From positions 50,632,152 through 50,696,151 of the forward strand of contig NC_083597.1 of NCBI RefSeq assembly GCF_020882245.1: a stretch of DNA of 64,000 nucleotides, read 5' to 3'. The first letter of the stretch is position 1. The number at the start of each line of letters is the position of its first letter. Shown here piece after piece: positions 1 to 13,539 of the stretch. This DNA is from Rhopalosiphum padi (Eukaryota > Arthropoda > Insecta > Hemiptera > Aphididae). The notes below the pieces were generated by a model. It ran no database searches. It saw nothing but the letters and a program-made list of their open reading frames with translations, and was not told the origin of the DNA. Position numbers and translations under genes: made by a program.

Positions 1-120
1 GGGCCCAGCGCCAACGACATTCGCCCTGACATAACCGTCACTTTATATGCTAATTCGTCATTAATCCGCAATCTAAAGCGGTGGAAGGGTAGTTTCGTCC
101 TCCGCACCCCGGCCGGCCGA

Positions 121-138
121 CCAGCCAGCCAGCCAGCC
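121..138. repeat. CCAG tetranucleotide microsatellite
   Basis: Four consecutive CCAG units plus CC, following a GGCC-rich stretch. Seen directly. Confidence 0.9.
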
Positions 139-202
139 GGCCCGAAGTCCTTTGCAGTGCACCGCTCGTCTGCCGTTCTTCCATATATAAATTGTATACA
201 TA

Positions 203-228
203 ATATATATATATATATATATATATAT
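203..228. repeat. AT dinucleotide microsatellite
   Basis: Thirteen uninterrupted AT units. It is the source of the Tyr-Ile runs in overlapping spurious open frames. Confidence 0.95.
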
Positions 229-399
229 TGTATTGTGTGTACAAGAGAGATTCTTCTCGAAACCCGCAACGCGGCGAAACACAAAACGCCCGCGAGATAA
301 TATAACGGTACAACGCGATGTTGTCGTCATCGTATAATATCGAATTAGTCCATCTCACGTGCTCGTCAACAACGTCATAGCGTATGCATAAACGTATTA

Positions 400-1500
400 A
401 TAATATGTATATGTTATAAGCAGGACCAGGATATTCGAATCCTAAAATAAACCATAAAAATTATTTTTTATAAAAACTGCAATAACTTTCTTAAAAAACG
501 ACCGACTCTTTTCGGTAGGTTGCGTGCCTAATGGTAGTAAACGACGGTTTAAATTTTGACTTTTTTAATACCTCTCTTTATCTTAACTAAACTAAAATAA
601 TACAACGATAAAATATCTAACTTAAACACGCACTATAAAATAAATACCGAATCCCGTATGATAAATAATATATGTATACCTATATACGATTTCTACAATT
701 AATTCTATAAAATATACTCATCATTATCATGGTATAAGTTAGTTTTTCTAGAATTTTTCTAAAAACTTTAAGTGCTTCAAAAGATCCACAAAGTTCTCAT
801 ATATTAATAATAGCTGAATAAACCGAAGTTTATTGTAAACTATTATTAATACTTACTTATTAAATTTGACTATATAGTTTTCAGATTTTGATGATAAAAT
901 ATACCTACAAATACAAGAGTACAACAACTATAAACCCGAAAAATTATATTTATTATGCTTGGAAAGAATTTTCAAGCTTAATATAATAATACAGTTTATA
1001 TTAAAAAAAAATTATTCATCTAATAATAAAAAGTTGTGTATGTAAAATAGTTATACAACTGTTAAAATATTTATCAAATATATTTATATTACCTGCCTGC
1101 AATTTAAATATTTTAAGAAAGTAGATTAATTTTAACATTTTTTTGTACGTAAAATACTGGTCAAAGTGAACTATAATTATAAATTATCTTATATTAAACA
1201 ATTGATATATTATAAATGTCTGTATAATTAAATTTAATTATATTTTAATAACATGATTGGTGTGTTTTATTTTCAGCTGAAGTTTACAACACAAGCAACT
1301 ATAGTAGTTCTTAACGGCAAATTGGGCTGAATGCAAGCACTGCAAACGGATCGTGTGCGAAATCCAAAAACCAACTACAAGTCATAACGTCTCAATGCTA
1401 ATAGCGTATCATCCGCGACTGCTTTCGAAGTATGATTCTTCGAAAATCATGTTTATTTATTAGAAAAAACTCGATTACGATATTGGATCTTTTTGGTTAT
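400..1500. other. AT-rich non-coding stretch
   Basis: Very AT-rich sequence with stop codons in all frames and no open frame of note. I see no gene or recognisable element. Confidence 0.6.
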
Positions 1501-2400
1501 CTTAATTTCGATATAATAATAATTTAAAACATATTAAAATGAACGTTTTTATAGTGACAGAGGCTGTTTGGTATACTGTGTCGGCACGACAACAAACGCG
1601 ACGAAACTCCATGTACATAATATTCCGTTGTATAGGTAGCGCTCGACCGATGGGTGTTGACCAGCCATTTTGCCAGAACGTGACCGTCCGGCAGCTGCAA
1701 TGACCCCGGAAGTGCTCGTCCAACCCTCATAATGCCGTTCTCCACAGTCGGTACTTCGTACAATATAATAATATAATAAATCGCCGCGTGCGGTGGGGTC
1801 GTCGGTGTTTTCATTGACCCTTGTAGTCATATGTGTGAGAGGTGGGGGTTGCGCGCGCCACGAGGGACCGACCCCTGCAACTATACGGTCGCTGACCAAA
1901 ACACGTTGTCCCCGTTTGACCCTTTGCCCGTGGATTTCCGTCAATAAACAAAAAGGAAACCAGTCCTTCACCCACCATTCCCCACACACCCTACCATATC
2001 ATCCCCATCGTTACCGGTCTATTACTCGCGTACCTACGAGTAGCATTCGCATTATACGGCAGTTAGGGTTCCCCCGTATAGACATGTGCCGATAATATTA
2101 ACGCGCTTTCCACGTCGATTTACCGAGTGAAAAGGATCAGCTATTAAAAAAATTACAAATCGATTCGATTTGAATGTTATATAGCTGTTCACGGGCACCG
2201 ACATTTGTAACCGATGGCCGGCTGGTTAGCCGACTAATATACATGTATAGTGTATGCTATATATTTTGAGTTAAATAGTTGCCGTAAAAACCATCGAACA
2301 GGATCGACAACAAAAACCGTGTATATGCGGTTCGGGAGTGTCGTTAAAATATGACGACGATGAGTACGTAGAGCGGTGAACTCAAACAGTTATAGTAGTA
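1500..2400. other. CpG-containing GC-richer island, no gene recognised
   Basis: The segment around 1600-2100 is clearly GC-richer than its flanks and has overlapping open frames on both strands, the longest about 146 codons on the minus strand from a GTG. None starts with a well-placed ATG or shows a recognisable domain, so they are most simply explained by low stop-codon density. A promoter or untranslated exon cannot be excluded. Confidence 0.4.
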
Positions 2401-5400
2401 ACCGTTCGTTATGTCTTACCTCTATAACTATAATATTACTTAGGTATTTTCACTCTCGTTCAGATATAATATAATATTACATGGACGTTACTACATCAAT
2501 TTATTTTATCGTCAGAGTAGTTTTACTAAAACGTCATAAAGTGTTCACCATGATATGTTTTTATAAATACTGGTATTTTCATAAATAATACTGCATGTTA
2601 TATTATTTTTATAAACGATTGAAACAGAGATATAATTTATGCAACAACTTCAAGTCGGACTATATAACATAACAATTAACAGTGATTCGCATTTTAAGTG
2701 GAATACGATGCTAAATAATAATATGTAATAACATTTAACATTTTTTTTTCTTTTTAATACTATATTAAGTAACATGTAGGTAAATAATAAAATAAATATT
2801 GAAAATTGTGTACGAATATACGATTACAAAGTACTACACTACCATAAAATTATATTTCAATAATATACTACTTTTCTAATAACTCCATGTCACGGTTACT
2901 TCAACGAAAACACTAATTTAAATCTAAAAAAAGTACTTTTCTTAACTTTATAGCTACGTGTTTAGTGAAATTGATTAATTTAACATTTTGTATTTAAAGT
3001 AATAATTAATTACTGTTCTACAAATTAGTAAATTGCATCGCAATTACATAATATAGCATATGAATTTCCCGGTTTCGTATTTAATATATATTGAAATTGA
3101 ACATTATTAGGATTAAAGTATAACGTGGTCGAGGATGACTAGTTAAATATAGAACATTCAAGGATGAAATTAGTATCTTTTGAACATTCTATAACCGTAG
3201 CTGCAGGAGAGTATTTAGGATTTTAATATACAAATAAGTATAAATTAGTCCAATAATATTGTCAATACATAAAAGTTCATTATTACTTACGAACACAGTT
3301 TACCAAAATGTAAGGCTATCTCGGAGTTCAGGTGAGCGTAATGTAATCGCGGAGAACCGCCGATCTCCTACATATTGTTATTTGGCCGTAGCCATACAAT
3401 AATAAGAGTGAGACAAAGCCGGAGGGACTTAATATCTAGTCAGCATATTATACACGATATGTTTATAAGGTATATAATATATAATATATGTATATATAAT
3501 ATGTAGCTATTGTACATATTATGTTTATAAAATACAAGTAATGATGTAACAAAAGGATATCAGGTGGAAATAAAGAGATTATAATAATAGTGTTATGGTG
3601 CAGGAATCGAGTCCTGCGTAAAGCTCTCCGTAATTACGAAATTGAGTGGCGACCAAAAATGAGCTGATTGCACACTATTTATACATACACAAATAAACGA
3701 ATTTTGGCATCCAGATCGCGAATGTATAATAATAGTTGAACAGAGCAGCTTCTTCGCGTTATATTATATTATATTATTATGGTCTCTATATTGTCCATGC
3801 GATGATCCCTTTGGGTATTCCCAGAATGGGGGGCAATTTTGATAACCGGATGCCCGTGTTGACATAGTGATTGAATCCTCCTATACATTCCGTTCGTCAT
3901 GCGTCCCCCTGCCATAGGTCCTGTGTAGATCTGCCGTTACACACACGTACACAAACACACGCACATAAGGATGTGTATAGGTATCCACGTGTAAACAACA
4001 TCCCACCCCTGTGTTTGTTCGTGGCTCTCCAGAAATTACGAAACCAGAAAGTCAAACAGTAATACGCGAGGGTACAATATATATATTATATACACCCGTA
4101 CAATTTACAATAAATGATATACATGTACAACACAATCTCTGTATGATCCAGCAGCTATAAATAAAACGAGATTTAAGCAAAAGAATTAATGATTTTTAGA
4201 ATTATGTAATACAGCAAAAAATGAAGCGTTTTCATCATTGCAAAAAAAAAATATGTATTAATAACAAAATATACATTAAATGATTAGAATTGATTTTTTA
4301 ATTTATAATGATATTACATTAAATAAAGCATATTAGTTCATTTAATTATTACAAACAATATATTATAATAACAAGCATGCATAATATGACTAAGTATGTA
4401 CTCCTGTATACTTGGATCAATGACATTTTGGCTATGATTCACTGTTTTATGTGTAACCCATGTCTATAATGCGATGTATACCCTCAACTGGCCTGTGCTT
4501 AGCAGTATATCCCTAGTTGTCTGTATAATTCAATTTATCTTAGTACTATATACTAATATAATAATACCTACGTATAATCGGGACATAATAATATAAGTAT
4601 AAGTAGGAAAATTGAAAATGTTTTTTACCATGTTTACCGATTGGCTATTAAAGTACATACCTATAAAGTATAATTATTTATTTTAAATTTTAGAATTATC
4701 GACAGTGGTAGATCGTTTATTTTGGTATGTGTATACCACACATACGCGCGCGACCACACAACCATATAATATATATATATAAATAAGTATTTCCAGTAGT
4801 CCGGATTTTTGGATAATTCAATGCTATGGTAGTATGGTCCCATGATATGATGTACCAAATAAATAATATTACTTTGTATGAGTATATTGAAAGTAACTGG
4901 CGATTAAGCACGAAAAGTTTGAATATGATCTACGTGACGAGACAGAGACGATGCTGGATGAGGATATTACCTATTATGGCGAAATATTTCGTAGACAATT
5001 TAACGCGCGTGCGGTTATAATATGTTATTTGATAGTTATAAATAGTGTGAATTTACAGCACGACAAAGTGGATACGTAAGAACGAGCTAGTGATACATTT
5101 TGATCGTCGAACTTTGCATTCTTCAGATTACTTCAACGTCTATCTAGTTCGAAAAAACCTATCCATGACGTAACAAATACAATGCAATACTATATGTTAT
5201 ATACTTAAGTCTATAGAATGTTTGATACTTACCAGATTTCTATTATCGAATCAATCCCAATCGCTTGTACATAGTATTTAATATTTATATTTTAGGATAG
5301 ATTTTGTATAAAGATATGTGTGCGATAAAAACTAATTATTTTTACATATCTGTAAAATACAAACTGCAGAGATACAACTGGTATCAATTGAGAATTAGAC

Positions 5401-8400
5401 GAATATTTCAGCGATTCCAAACTATGCACCACAGTGTATTTATACATGAGCATCGTAGCACCTACTAGTATATTATAGACTAAAAATCTTGTATTTGTTA
5501 AACGATAGTCCAAATCTGGAAAAATTTGTAAAAAAAAGAGTTGATCAGTTATCAAGAGTGTCATAGAAAAAATCTCAGTTCAAAAAGGAGACGTCGTAAG
5601 CCGAGAAGTTTGAAAACCACAGATAATAAGTGAATACTACAAAATTATTGTGTAGGTAATCTGTTGGGAAAAAATTATAAAATTTGATGGATCACACACC
5701 GTACTATTGAAGTTAAAGGGTTTATCACTTGTTACAAAAATGCAGCTAATTAACTATATTTAATTGTACACGTTAAAGTTGTTTAATAGACACAAAAAAA
5801 AAATAAAACTATCGAAACAAATAAAGGGCTGCAAGAGTACACTAAATTCGGATGGCAGAGTTACAACAGTTATTCTGCACCAATCACACTGAATGTCACA
5901 AACAACAGATTATATTAATATATTATGCATTATAATATCATAAATTATTTGCAAGTTTCTTATTGTATTATATCTACCTATATTAATCTTTGTTTTAACT
6001 ATCGTTTATATATAACAATAATACGAGGATGCATATTTTCGTGTTTATAAGTGCAGTCACGTAAAGTTGAAAGTACTAATAAGAAATAACTAATTTAATT
6101 TTTTTATTTACATCAGGGTTAGTGCATTATGCTCACCCTATTCCCTTACACGCTACCTACATTTAACGCATACCTACAACTGTTATATTACGATTGTTAT
6201 TCGGTTACACACATATATATATATATAATTACAAATTATTATAATATTATATAGGTCATTCGAAATCAAAGCGATATTACCATTTCAATTATTATTATAA
6301 TATAATTACTATTATTATTCTAACATTAGAAGTCAATTAACTTAACGATTCGAGTCAGTTAAATTAAACCGTTCTTTAAAACGTCATAAAATTATTTTAT
6401 ATTTGATTAAACAATACAATTGTAAAGTATATCAATCTTATTTGATTAATGAACGTATACATTTGTCATGTAAATCAAAACGCTGTAAAATAATATGGTG
6501 TAGTTACTGTGCTCGACCTCATAGCAAAATAAGAATCCCGTTGATATAATTGGAAATTTCAAAACATAATATTATACATTACGAGTTGTAACGCACGTTG
6601 TGACTATTGCGAGTTGCGAGTGCAACGCACAACTACATTTGTTATGGCTCGTGAGTCGTGAACAATAAAGTATAAGCCATTGAAGCAGAATCAGGAAGAA
6701 TCAAGATTCGAGACAGTATACTATACAGGTATACAGATTTTATCTGAGGTAATATTCTTTTTAATTTCCAGTGAAAATACAGACTTTTGCGAAGATTGAG
6801 TTTTTAAAAATTGGATTTTTAATCTTGTTATCTAATTAGTAATTACAATATCAACCAAATTGTGAATATAATCCGTAAGAAACGGACGACAAATAAATGT
6901 TATTATATCGTTTTAATAGAGTTTTCAATAAATAAAATCACGATATAAAAAAATTTTAAAATTAATTTTTTATACGCATGATACCTTTTTGCGTTTTTTA
7001 TAACGAAAAACCCATAATATGAATTATGACTATAATAGTGTTGTCTTAAATAATTCGTTTTTTACTTATTATTATACTATTATAACAATATAAATAGGTA
7101 TTCGTCTTATTGATTTGAGCAGATATCATTAAACGTTTTTTTATTTTAATTTATACCCAAAATAACTTTTTTTACGATACGATAAAAGCGTTTTAAACAT
7201 TGAAAATATTTAAACGGAATTTTGTGTAAGTTACGATGCCAATGATGTTTTGCTCTATTTATTTTTATCGATCAAGACATAGTATTTCGACCACATCCAC
7301 ATCAAGCCACAAATCTGAAATCCATTAAAGTATAAATTAAAATTGACTATAAATAATACTACAATGTTTGCATATTCTCCCCCCCCACCAAGGTAATAAC
7401 TTATAAGTTTTTTACTAATTATAAACGAAATTGAATGCAATATTTATAATGTAACTTTTTCTTACGGACAAGAATAAATTCACATTCATCGATTATTATT
7501 TATTACGGTGGTCATAAGTATTTTTTTTTCGTATATAATAATATACTTAATCAACTTAAGCTGCTAAGACCATTTTTTAGTTTAAATATATGTATTTTTA
7601 TATAAAAATATAAAAGTCTAAATACAATAATTTAAAATTGTTCAATAGATATAACTGTATACTATAATATGTAAAATGGAGTAGATTATGATTATTATAA
7701 TTAATTATTACATTTGGTTTTCTCCAGTCTAGTTTCTAAAACGTTTGCAGTGTGCTAAATTTAAAATAAAAAGTGTTTTGAGCATCATTACGATATATAT
7801 AATAATAATATTTTATAGTATTATACGAGACAACTATACTGTTTAAACTGCATTACTGCTATAATCGACAAATGATGTACTATGGTGTTTTCCGACTGGT
7901 CATCGACTTACGGTGCTTTATGAATTTATGATACGTTTTATTCACTCGTAATTTTACTTAATAATATAATTATTATTGTTAATAACTATTACACGCTTAA
8001 ATATTACCGAGTTGAAATCATAAGTAAGTTATTGCACGTGAAAATTAATAAACTAAATTGCGTTATAAAATCATAACAATAGTATTTTGACGAAGCACGT
8101 GTAGTGGATTTCACGCAAATCGGATATAAACGAAAAGAAATAAAACGATATAATATGTAAATAAATAAAAAATATGTGCAGCAAAGTCTATCCTTTTGAA
8201 TCAAACCGACATATGCATTTGGTGCACGGACAAGTATAACTACAATTTAAATTTAAAATAAACTGGAGCCGATTTACAATATATTAGTATTATTGTAGTA
8301 TTAATATTGTATATAAAAATAAATAAATAACACTCGATGTAATATTAGTATATTGCCCGTTTTGAGGACTAGTAGCGAAGAGGTGGAGATTTTTTTTTTA

Positions 8401-8900
8401 AATTCTAACTGTCAAATTACACCTATTCATCGTTTTTATTACAGTTACACGTTAGTGCAATTAATTCTAAATCTGAAAAAATATGTATTAATTATTGCGT
8501 AATGCGTTTATAGAATTTAGTTGTCAAAATCAAGTTTTGGTACAAAAAAAAAAAAAAAAAATACATTAGAAACATTAAAATGTCCAACCATAATATGAAC
8601 ATATGGGTATGGTGCGTTCGTTTTATTAAAATCTTGTAAAAATTACGTCAGATGTATTGGTGGTGCCATTCGATGTTCATCGAAACCTTATGGAATTGCT
8701 TTTCAACAAACCAAACTCAGCTATGTACTTTTAAATCATTGTAGACGTGCGGTTAGGTATTTATATATATTATATACATGTCATTATGTTTATAATTTAA
8801 AAAAAGCTTTTCCCAACCTATGAGTCGTTTGTAAGTATACACAATACATATACTTGAATGTATATATGAATGCATATAATATATATGGCACCATATATAC
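2400..8900. other. AT-rich gene desert
   Basis: Long AT-rich sequence with frequent stops. It contains scattered homopolymers, for example an 18-base A run at 8544-8561, and short TA repeats. Only short, compositionally biased open frames (Tyr, Ile, Lys, Asn) occur. A GC-richer pocket at 3300-3450 holds a donor-like CAG/GTGAGC site near 3330, but no linked open frame was found. No gene is supported. Confidence 0.6.
8544..8561. repeat. Poly-A tract
   Basis: Eighteen consecutive A bases. It could be a retroposon tail, but I see no recognisable retroelement sequence upstream. Confidence 0.85.
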
Positions 8901-8929
8901 TTCGGTATGTATAGTGTACAATGTGCATA

Positions 8930-10900
8930 TATGTATTATATATATATATACAAAGAACGAACTGCACGCGGTGTGGGGGTGGTGTGCGAGTGGAATGAGA
9001 CAAAGAGAAATAAACATGGCCGCCGGACGCTAACGATCCCTTAGGGTGTCTGTGGTCACCATAAATACGACCGGCCGACGCCCGCCCGCCCGCTCGCTCG
9101 CCACCGCCACATTCGAGTACACCCCGCGCGAACTGCAAAGTTTCGGGTCCGAGCGGGGGTGGGCGAGCGGACTTTGCTGCTACCGGCATCGCGTGCATAT
9201 ACATTATACACGCAAAACTATATATATATATACACGAGTATATATCACGGTTGCGAGTGCGGAGCGTTTGCGTCCGGCTCTCGGCTGCGGCCATTTTTAA
9301 TTATCTTTTACTTTCATTTTCGCTCCCGCACGCCGTATAATACGCGTCTCGTTGTTCGCCGCCACCCTGCAGCATCATCATCGTCCGCAGCGCGACCACC
9401 CTCCACCCCCGACATCGTATACATGTATGTATGAATAAAATATATGATGTGTGTTGTCTGTGTGTGTGTGCAAGCGATCTACAGCCAAGTCTGCAGGGTT
9501 TTGGAATTTGTTGCGTATAACGAGGACGATGTTGTGCATCTAGAAATCGAATTTTAAAATTTCCAATTTTATTTAAAAAAGGACTCACACGAAGATATTT
9601 TGTCGGCTTGAAAAAAACGTAAATTTTTTTTATTAAATGCTTACCATAGGTCGTTTAAGATTAAATATTTATTATAATTTAATATAATATTATATAATTT
9701 TAGACTCTTGTTAGGTATACATATATTTTATAAAAATCACCAAAATTAACGCGTAAAAAATATGGGAGGTTATTCGTTTAACTGAGTTTAAGACAGAGAA
9801 AATGCACTGGCGTTATTTAAATCGCACGGGCAACGCCGCACAGGTTATAATATAGTATATAATTCAAAACTTAAGGCCTAAAACGGACGACCCTTATGCA
9901 ACTCTAAGGTTTTCAATCGGTTTTGATAAAATATTCGTCAATAGATTTAGCAATAAAATCCGTAGTCACATATACTACTTTTTACTTTTCAACAAATACA
10001 TTCTAAATACGATCTATTCTTTTATTGAGGTACTTATATATACATCGCCTTTGATTACAGAAAATAAAATTACGATCGGACATCATTTTATACCTGTATT
10101 TTATGATTGATCAAAACTCCAAATAACAGCTTTAAAAATATGTGCAGTTTAAGGAACCTAAATCCGTTGGCATTTAATTTGTTCCGTCCAGAAATCCTCT
10201 AAAAAGGTATAGTAGTATGCACTATACTAGCGCTTTCGTCCCCACTTACAACGCGAGTCACTCGTGTATTTGTGTGTATGGCAGCATAAACGCTGAGGGT
10301 CTTCGCAGCTCATACATTCCTACGTTGGTGTAGGCAGGCGGGCAAAAGTATGCGAGGGTAGTGTAGTACGTATATAATAACATGGAAAATATGCGAGGAG
10401 ATCGCTTCGGTTTCGCAGGATATGTCTCTCGCTTGGTCCGATTGTTATGCTTGTACACTACATAAACTATATTCATATATATATTATCCTTTCGGTTTTG
10501 TGGCGAGGACGACGGGAAACACTTTTTCATCACTTCCCGGGCAAAAGTGCAGTTTCTACATTTTATACAATACAATACACACACACACACATATATATAT
10601 ATATATGAGACGAGAGTGTATGTGCGTGTGGTGTGCAGACGACGACGGGCCCGTTGAAAAATGAACACAGCCCGAAACCGATTAATCAAACGACGACGAG
10701 GGTGCGGGACCCCCAAACATCGCCGTCACCCCACCGCTGCGACCAGAAATCGTTTAAACACTATACGATCGTTTATTCCGGATACAGTACGTATATTTCT
10801 ATAAATATTGTAAATATTATACATATATATATATATTTATTCAGTCGATATTATGTACATAAATAATATGGTGTACGAGTGTGTGTACATCTACCTATAA
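8930..10900. other. CpG-containing islands with microsatellites
   Basis: Two GC-richer blocks (about 8970-9420 and 10200-10760) with many CpGs are bordered by TA and CA repeats. Overlapping open frames up to 158 codons occur on both strands, but they run through the microsatellites and look spurious. A short AUG near 9016 is followed after five codons by a stop. The blocks resemble promoter-type or untranslated-exon sequence; no gene is recognised. Confidence 0.4.
10577..10606. repeat. Compound AC-AT microsatellite
   Basis: Seven AC units directly followed by eight AT units. Seen directly. Confidence 0.9.
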
Positions 10901-11550
10901 TATCGAACAATAAATTACAACCGTATCCCGTTGTACTGTTTCGTAATATTTTTTACAAACAGATTGTTATTTGTTTCATAATATAGTTTATCGTATGTTT
11001 AAATAAATAATGATTAAACTGACCCTCGTTGAGTCAACAACATTCGGGAGTATTCCGACTACGTTCAATGTGCAACGAGCTTAACGATGTGTACTAAGGG
11101 ATAATATCAAGCAAGAAAGTCTTATTGTTGTTACAGCAAAGAAAATTCAAATACAAGTTCATTGTCTATAGGTGAAAATAATATTTAAAAAAAAAATAAG
11201 GACTACTCCACTACTATAAAAATGCCTGACAAAGTATTAACACATCTTTAAAAAATGTATTATACTATATAATAATAGCTACTTATATCGACGGTCGTAC
11301 CGTTAAATATTAAGTTAGTATATCCAGGAGGATAACCCATTTCAGAAACCTCATTAAAAACGTTTTAAAATAAATCATGAGTTAAAATATTTTCATTAAG
11401 CACAAATTCATATGTTGTAGTGATGAGATTTGGTCAAAAATAATAGATAATGCAATAATTATCATCAGTAATTGGTAACCTGTAAAAAATAATTTTAAAA
11501 TATAGTAAAATAACTGTTGTAATTTTCTAATAAATATTATTATATTGTAT

Positions 11551-11575
<25 letters not shown>
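11551..11575. repeat. TA dinucleotide microsatellite
   Basis: Uninterrupted TA run of 25 bases. Confidence 0.95.
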
Positions 11576-11581
<6 letters not shown>

Positions 11582-11724
11582 GTACTGCACGGGTCTCATA
11601 TTTTACTATAATAAACCAAATATTTATGACACTACAGACGTTAAAGTTGAAACGATTTATCGTCGAGCTAAAAAGGCATAAACTTTAGTATGACTACCCA
11701 CCTTTATAGTTAAGTATTTATCAC

Positions 11725-11745
11725 TAATAAGTAATAAGTAATAAG
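11725..11745. repeat. Three tandem copies of TAATAAG
   Basis: Three exact 7-bp units, TAATAAG, in a row, followed by a diverged partial unit. Confidence 0.85.
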
Positions 11746-13399
11746 TAAAGTTACTCTACATACCTTTATGTACATGGTAATATACTTTGTATTCCAAAAT
11801 GTTCTCACTTAACTCTAATTCATTTCCTGTTGTTCGTGAATTATATTCCCATAAACTTTTCAAAAGTAGTTCAGTTCAGTGACGAATTTATTTAATCTGT
11901 TTATATCAGTTAAATGTTTAGATTATGTCGAATTACTCATTACAATCTGATATTGGTTGCAAAATTCTGCACTCGACAACAATATTTGTCATTTTAAATA
12001 TTGATTATTAATAATTTTAAATCAGTATATAAACGTCATGATATATTTTCTTCTAATTACTGCTATCATTATAATATAATTCAGTGCAAGTATAATTGAC
12101 AGTTTAATATACTAGGTATTTTTATATTAATGATATTCTTACGATTATCCTTTATGTTAAATTTTGTAGGATTGATTATCAATATTTTTGATTATCTTTA
12201 ATATAAATATATTTCATATTTCAATTTTTTATTTATATGTCGACATCAACGTTATTTTCGTACATTGAGCATTATTGTTAAATATTATAATTCTAGATAT
12301 TATTATTTATAATATTAAGTAATAATCTTTTTTTAAATATTTATATTGAAAAATAATGTACTGAGTACAATGTATTATTTTTAAGTACTATAAGAATAAA
12401 ATCATATTTTGTTTTTAATAATAATTGTAATTTGTATATAATATTTATGCACTCGTTTAGTTGAAACATATCCGAAATGATTTTTCAAAAGATATCATTT
12501 TACGCATCGTTTACGGTTTATACTGTAATAAGGTCAATTCAAGAATATTAAACCATGTAGTTTAGCTGATACAAAAGGTCAGGTAATGTTTTTAGAGGGT
12601 GTTTAAAATCACCCTCATCGCTTATATTTTATGGTCTTCATACATCTATTACGATCCTATTATTACAATTTTGAACAACGTGACTTTTGATGACTGCAGT
12701 AAAGTAAAATTACATATTTATAAAATAATTTTTTGGCTATTGCTGTTGTATTATCCAGTTGTATAAAAGAACTTTCATAGTATAAGTTTTTACCATAGTT
12801 ATTCTAAAAACGCTTTAAATAAAATGACTGTTAAATTATATTAAATTTTAATTTGACCAGCAAATATGCAGCGTTTAATAATAAGCATTAAATATTTATT
12901 TATTATGATGTTGTTTTGACTTTTGTTTATGTATTTTCATGTATATTTTATTTTTTTTTTAAGAAAATGCGATGTCATTAATTGAAAAACCTAACCATTA
13001 AGTACATAACGATAGCGATATTATTGGATGACATAATTTGACAAGTTGTATATTGTTTTTGCTTGCATTCATTTTAATAATTATTTTTATCAAACCCTTA
13101 AATTAAAAATAAAAACGCTTAATCGCCAAAATTGAACTGAACGTTTTTATATTTTTCTTCTCGACCTTGGTTTTCGGGTTAAAAATACGTTATCTGTGAT
13201 CGATATATTTTGCATATTTTATATTAACAATTAAAATTAAATATCACCTATTGTTCTGACATTTTATCATGTGTGACAAAGTACGAAATATTTTAACGGC
13301 GTGTCGTCATAACACAAAGGTCGAGAAACTCCGCAATAATCCATATGGTATAATATATAGTAGATCCATACCATTTTCATCGGAATTGCGAGTGTTATC

Positions 13400-13536
13400 G
13401 TGTATGTAAGACCGCCGACGTCATCGCCCGACAGTTACACGCGTGTGGGACGAGATTAGGATTATCCGTGGTGTACGGCCCGAGGACATAGCATCACACG
13501 TGTGAGCATTTTATGTATACACATCATATTGGTAAG
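13400..13536 (+). promoter_or_regulatory. Candidate untranslated first exon with splice donor
   Basis: In a small CpG-rich island, the initiator-like ACAGTT near 13432 is followed about 100 bases later by a full-consensus 5' splice site, G/GTAAGT, with the intron starting at 13532. Between them lies a perfect 12-bp palindrome, TCACACGTGTGA (13494-13505), with a CACGTG E-box core. No TATA box or coding start is evident. The donor and palindrome are seen directly. The idea of a first exon is inference and weak, because GTAAGT occurs by chance in a window of this size. Confidence 0.15.
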
Positions 13537-13539
13537 TAC

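Larger units (their letters stand above)
1..400. other. GC-richer island at window start, no gene recognised
   Basis: The sequence is GC-richer than what follows and contains CpG dinucleotides, a short CCAG tandem repeat and a long AT microsatellite. Open frames exist on the minus strand, but they read through the repeats, giving Tyr-Ile runs, and resemble no protein I recognise. It could be a distal regulatory island or a non-coding exon. Confidence 0.4.
10900..13290. other. AT-rich non-coding stretch
   Basis: AT-rich, stop-dense sequence. It holds a TA microsatellite and a short 7-bp tandem repeat, and no gene I can support. Confidence 0.6.

Noticed and set aside
430..450. ATTCGAATCC resembling a Pol III B box
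   Set aside because: It is a local palindrome, with no upstream A box and no cloverleaf.
1549..1989. 146-codon minus-strand open frame
   Set aside because: It starts at GTG, shows no domain, and lies in a GC-richer patch where several frames are open together.
3600..3630. tRNA T-arm-like GCAGG...CCTGC hairpin
   Set aside because: The loop does not match TTCRANY, and no acceptor, D or anticodon arms fit around it.
8818..9294. 158-codon minus-strand open frame
   Set aside because: It runs through TA microsatellites, giving Tyr-Ile runs. High local GC removes stops, and other frames are open too. No domain.
10258..10716. 152-codon minus-strand open frame
   Set aside because: It contains a microsatellite-encoded Tyr-Ile-Cys-Val run and no recognisable domain, and it overlaps open frames on the plus strand.
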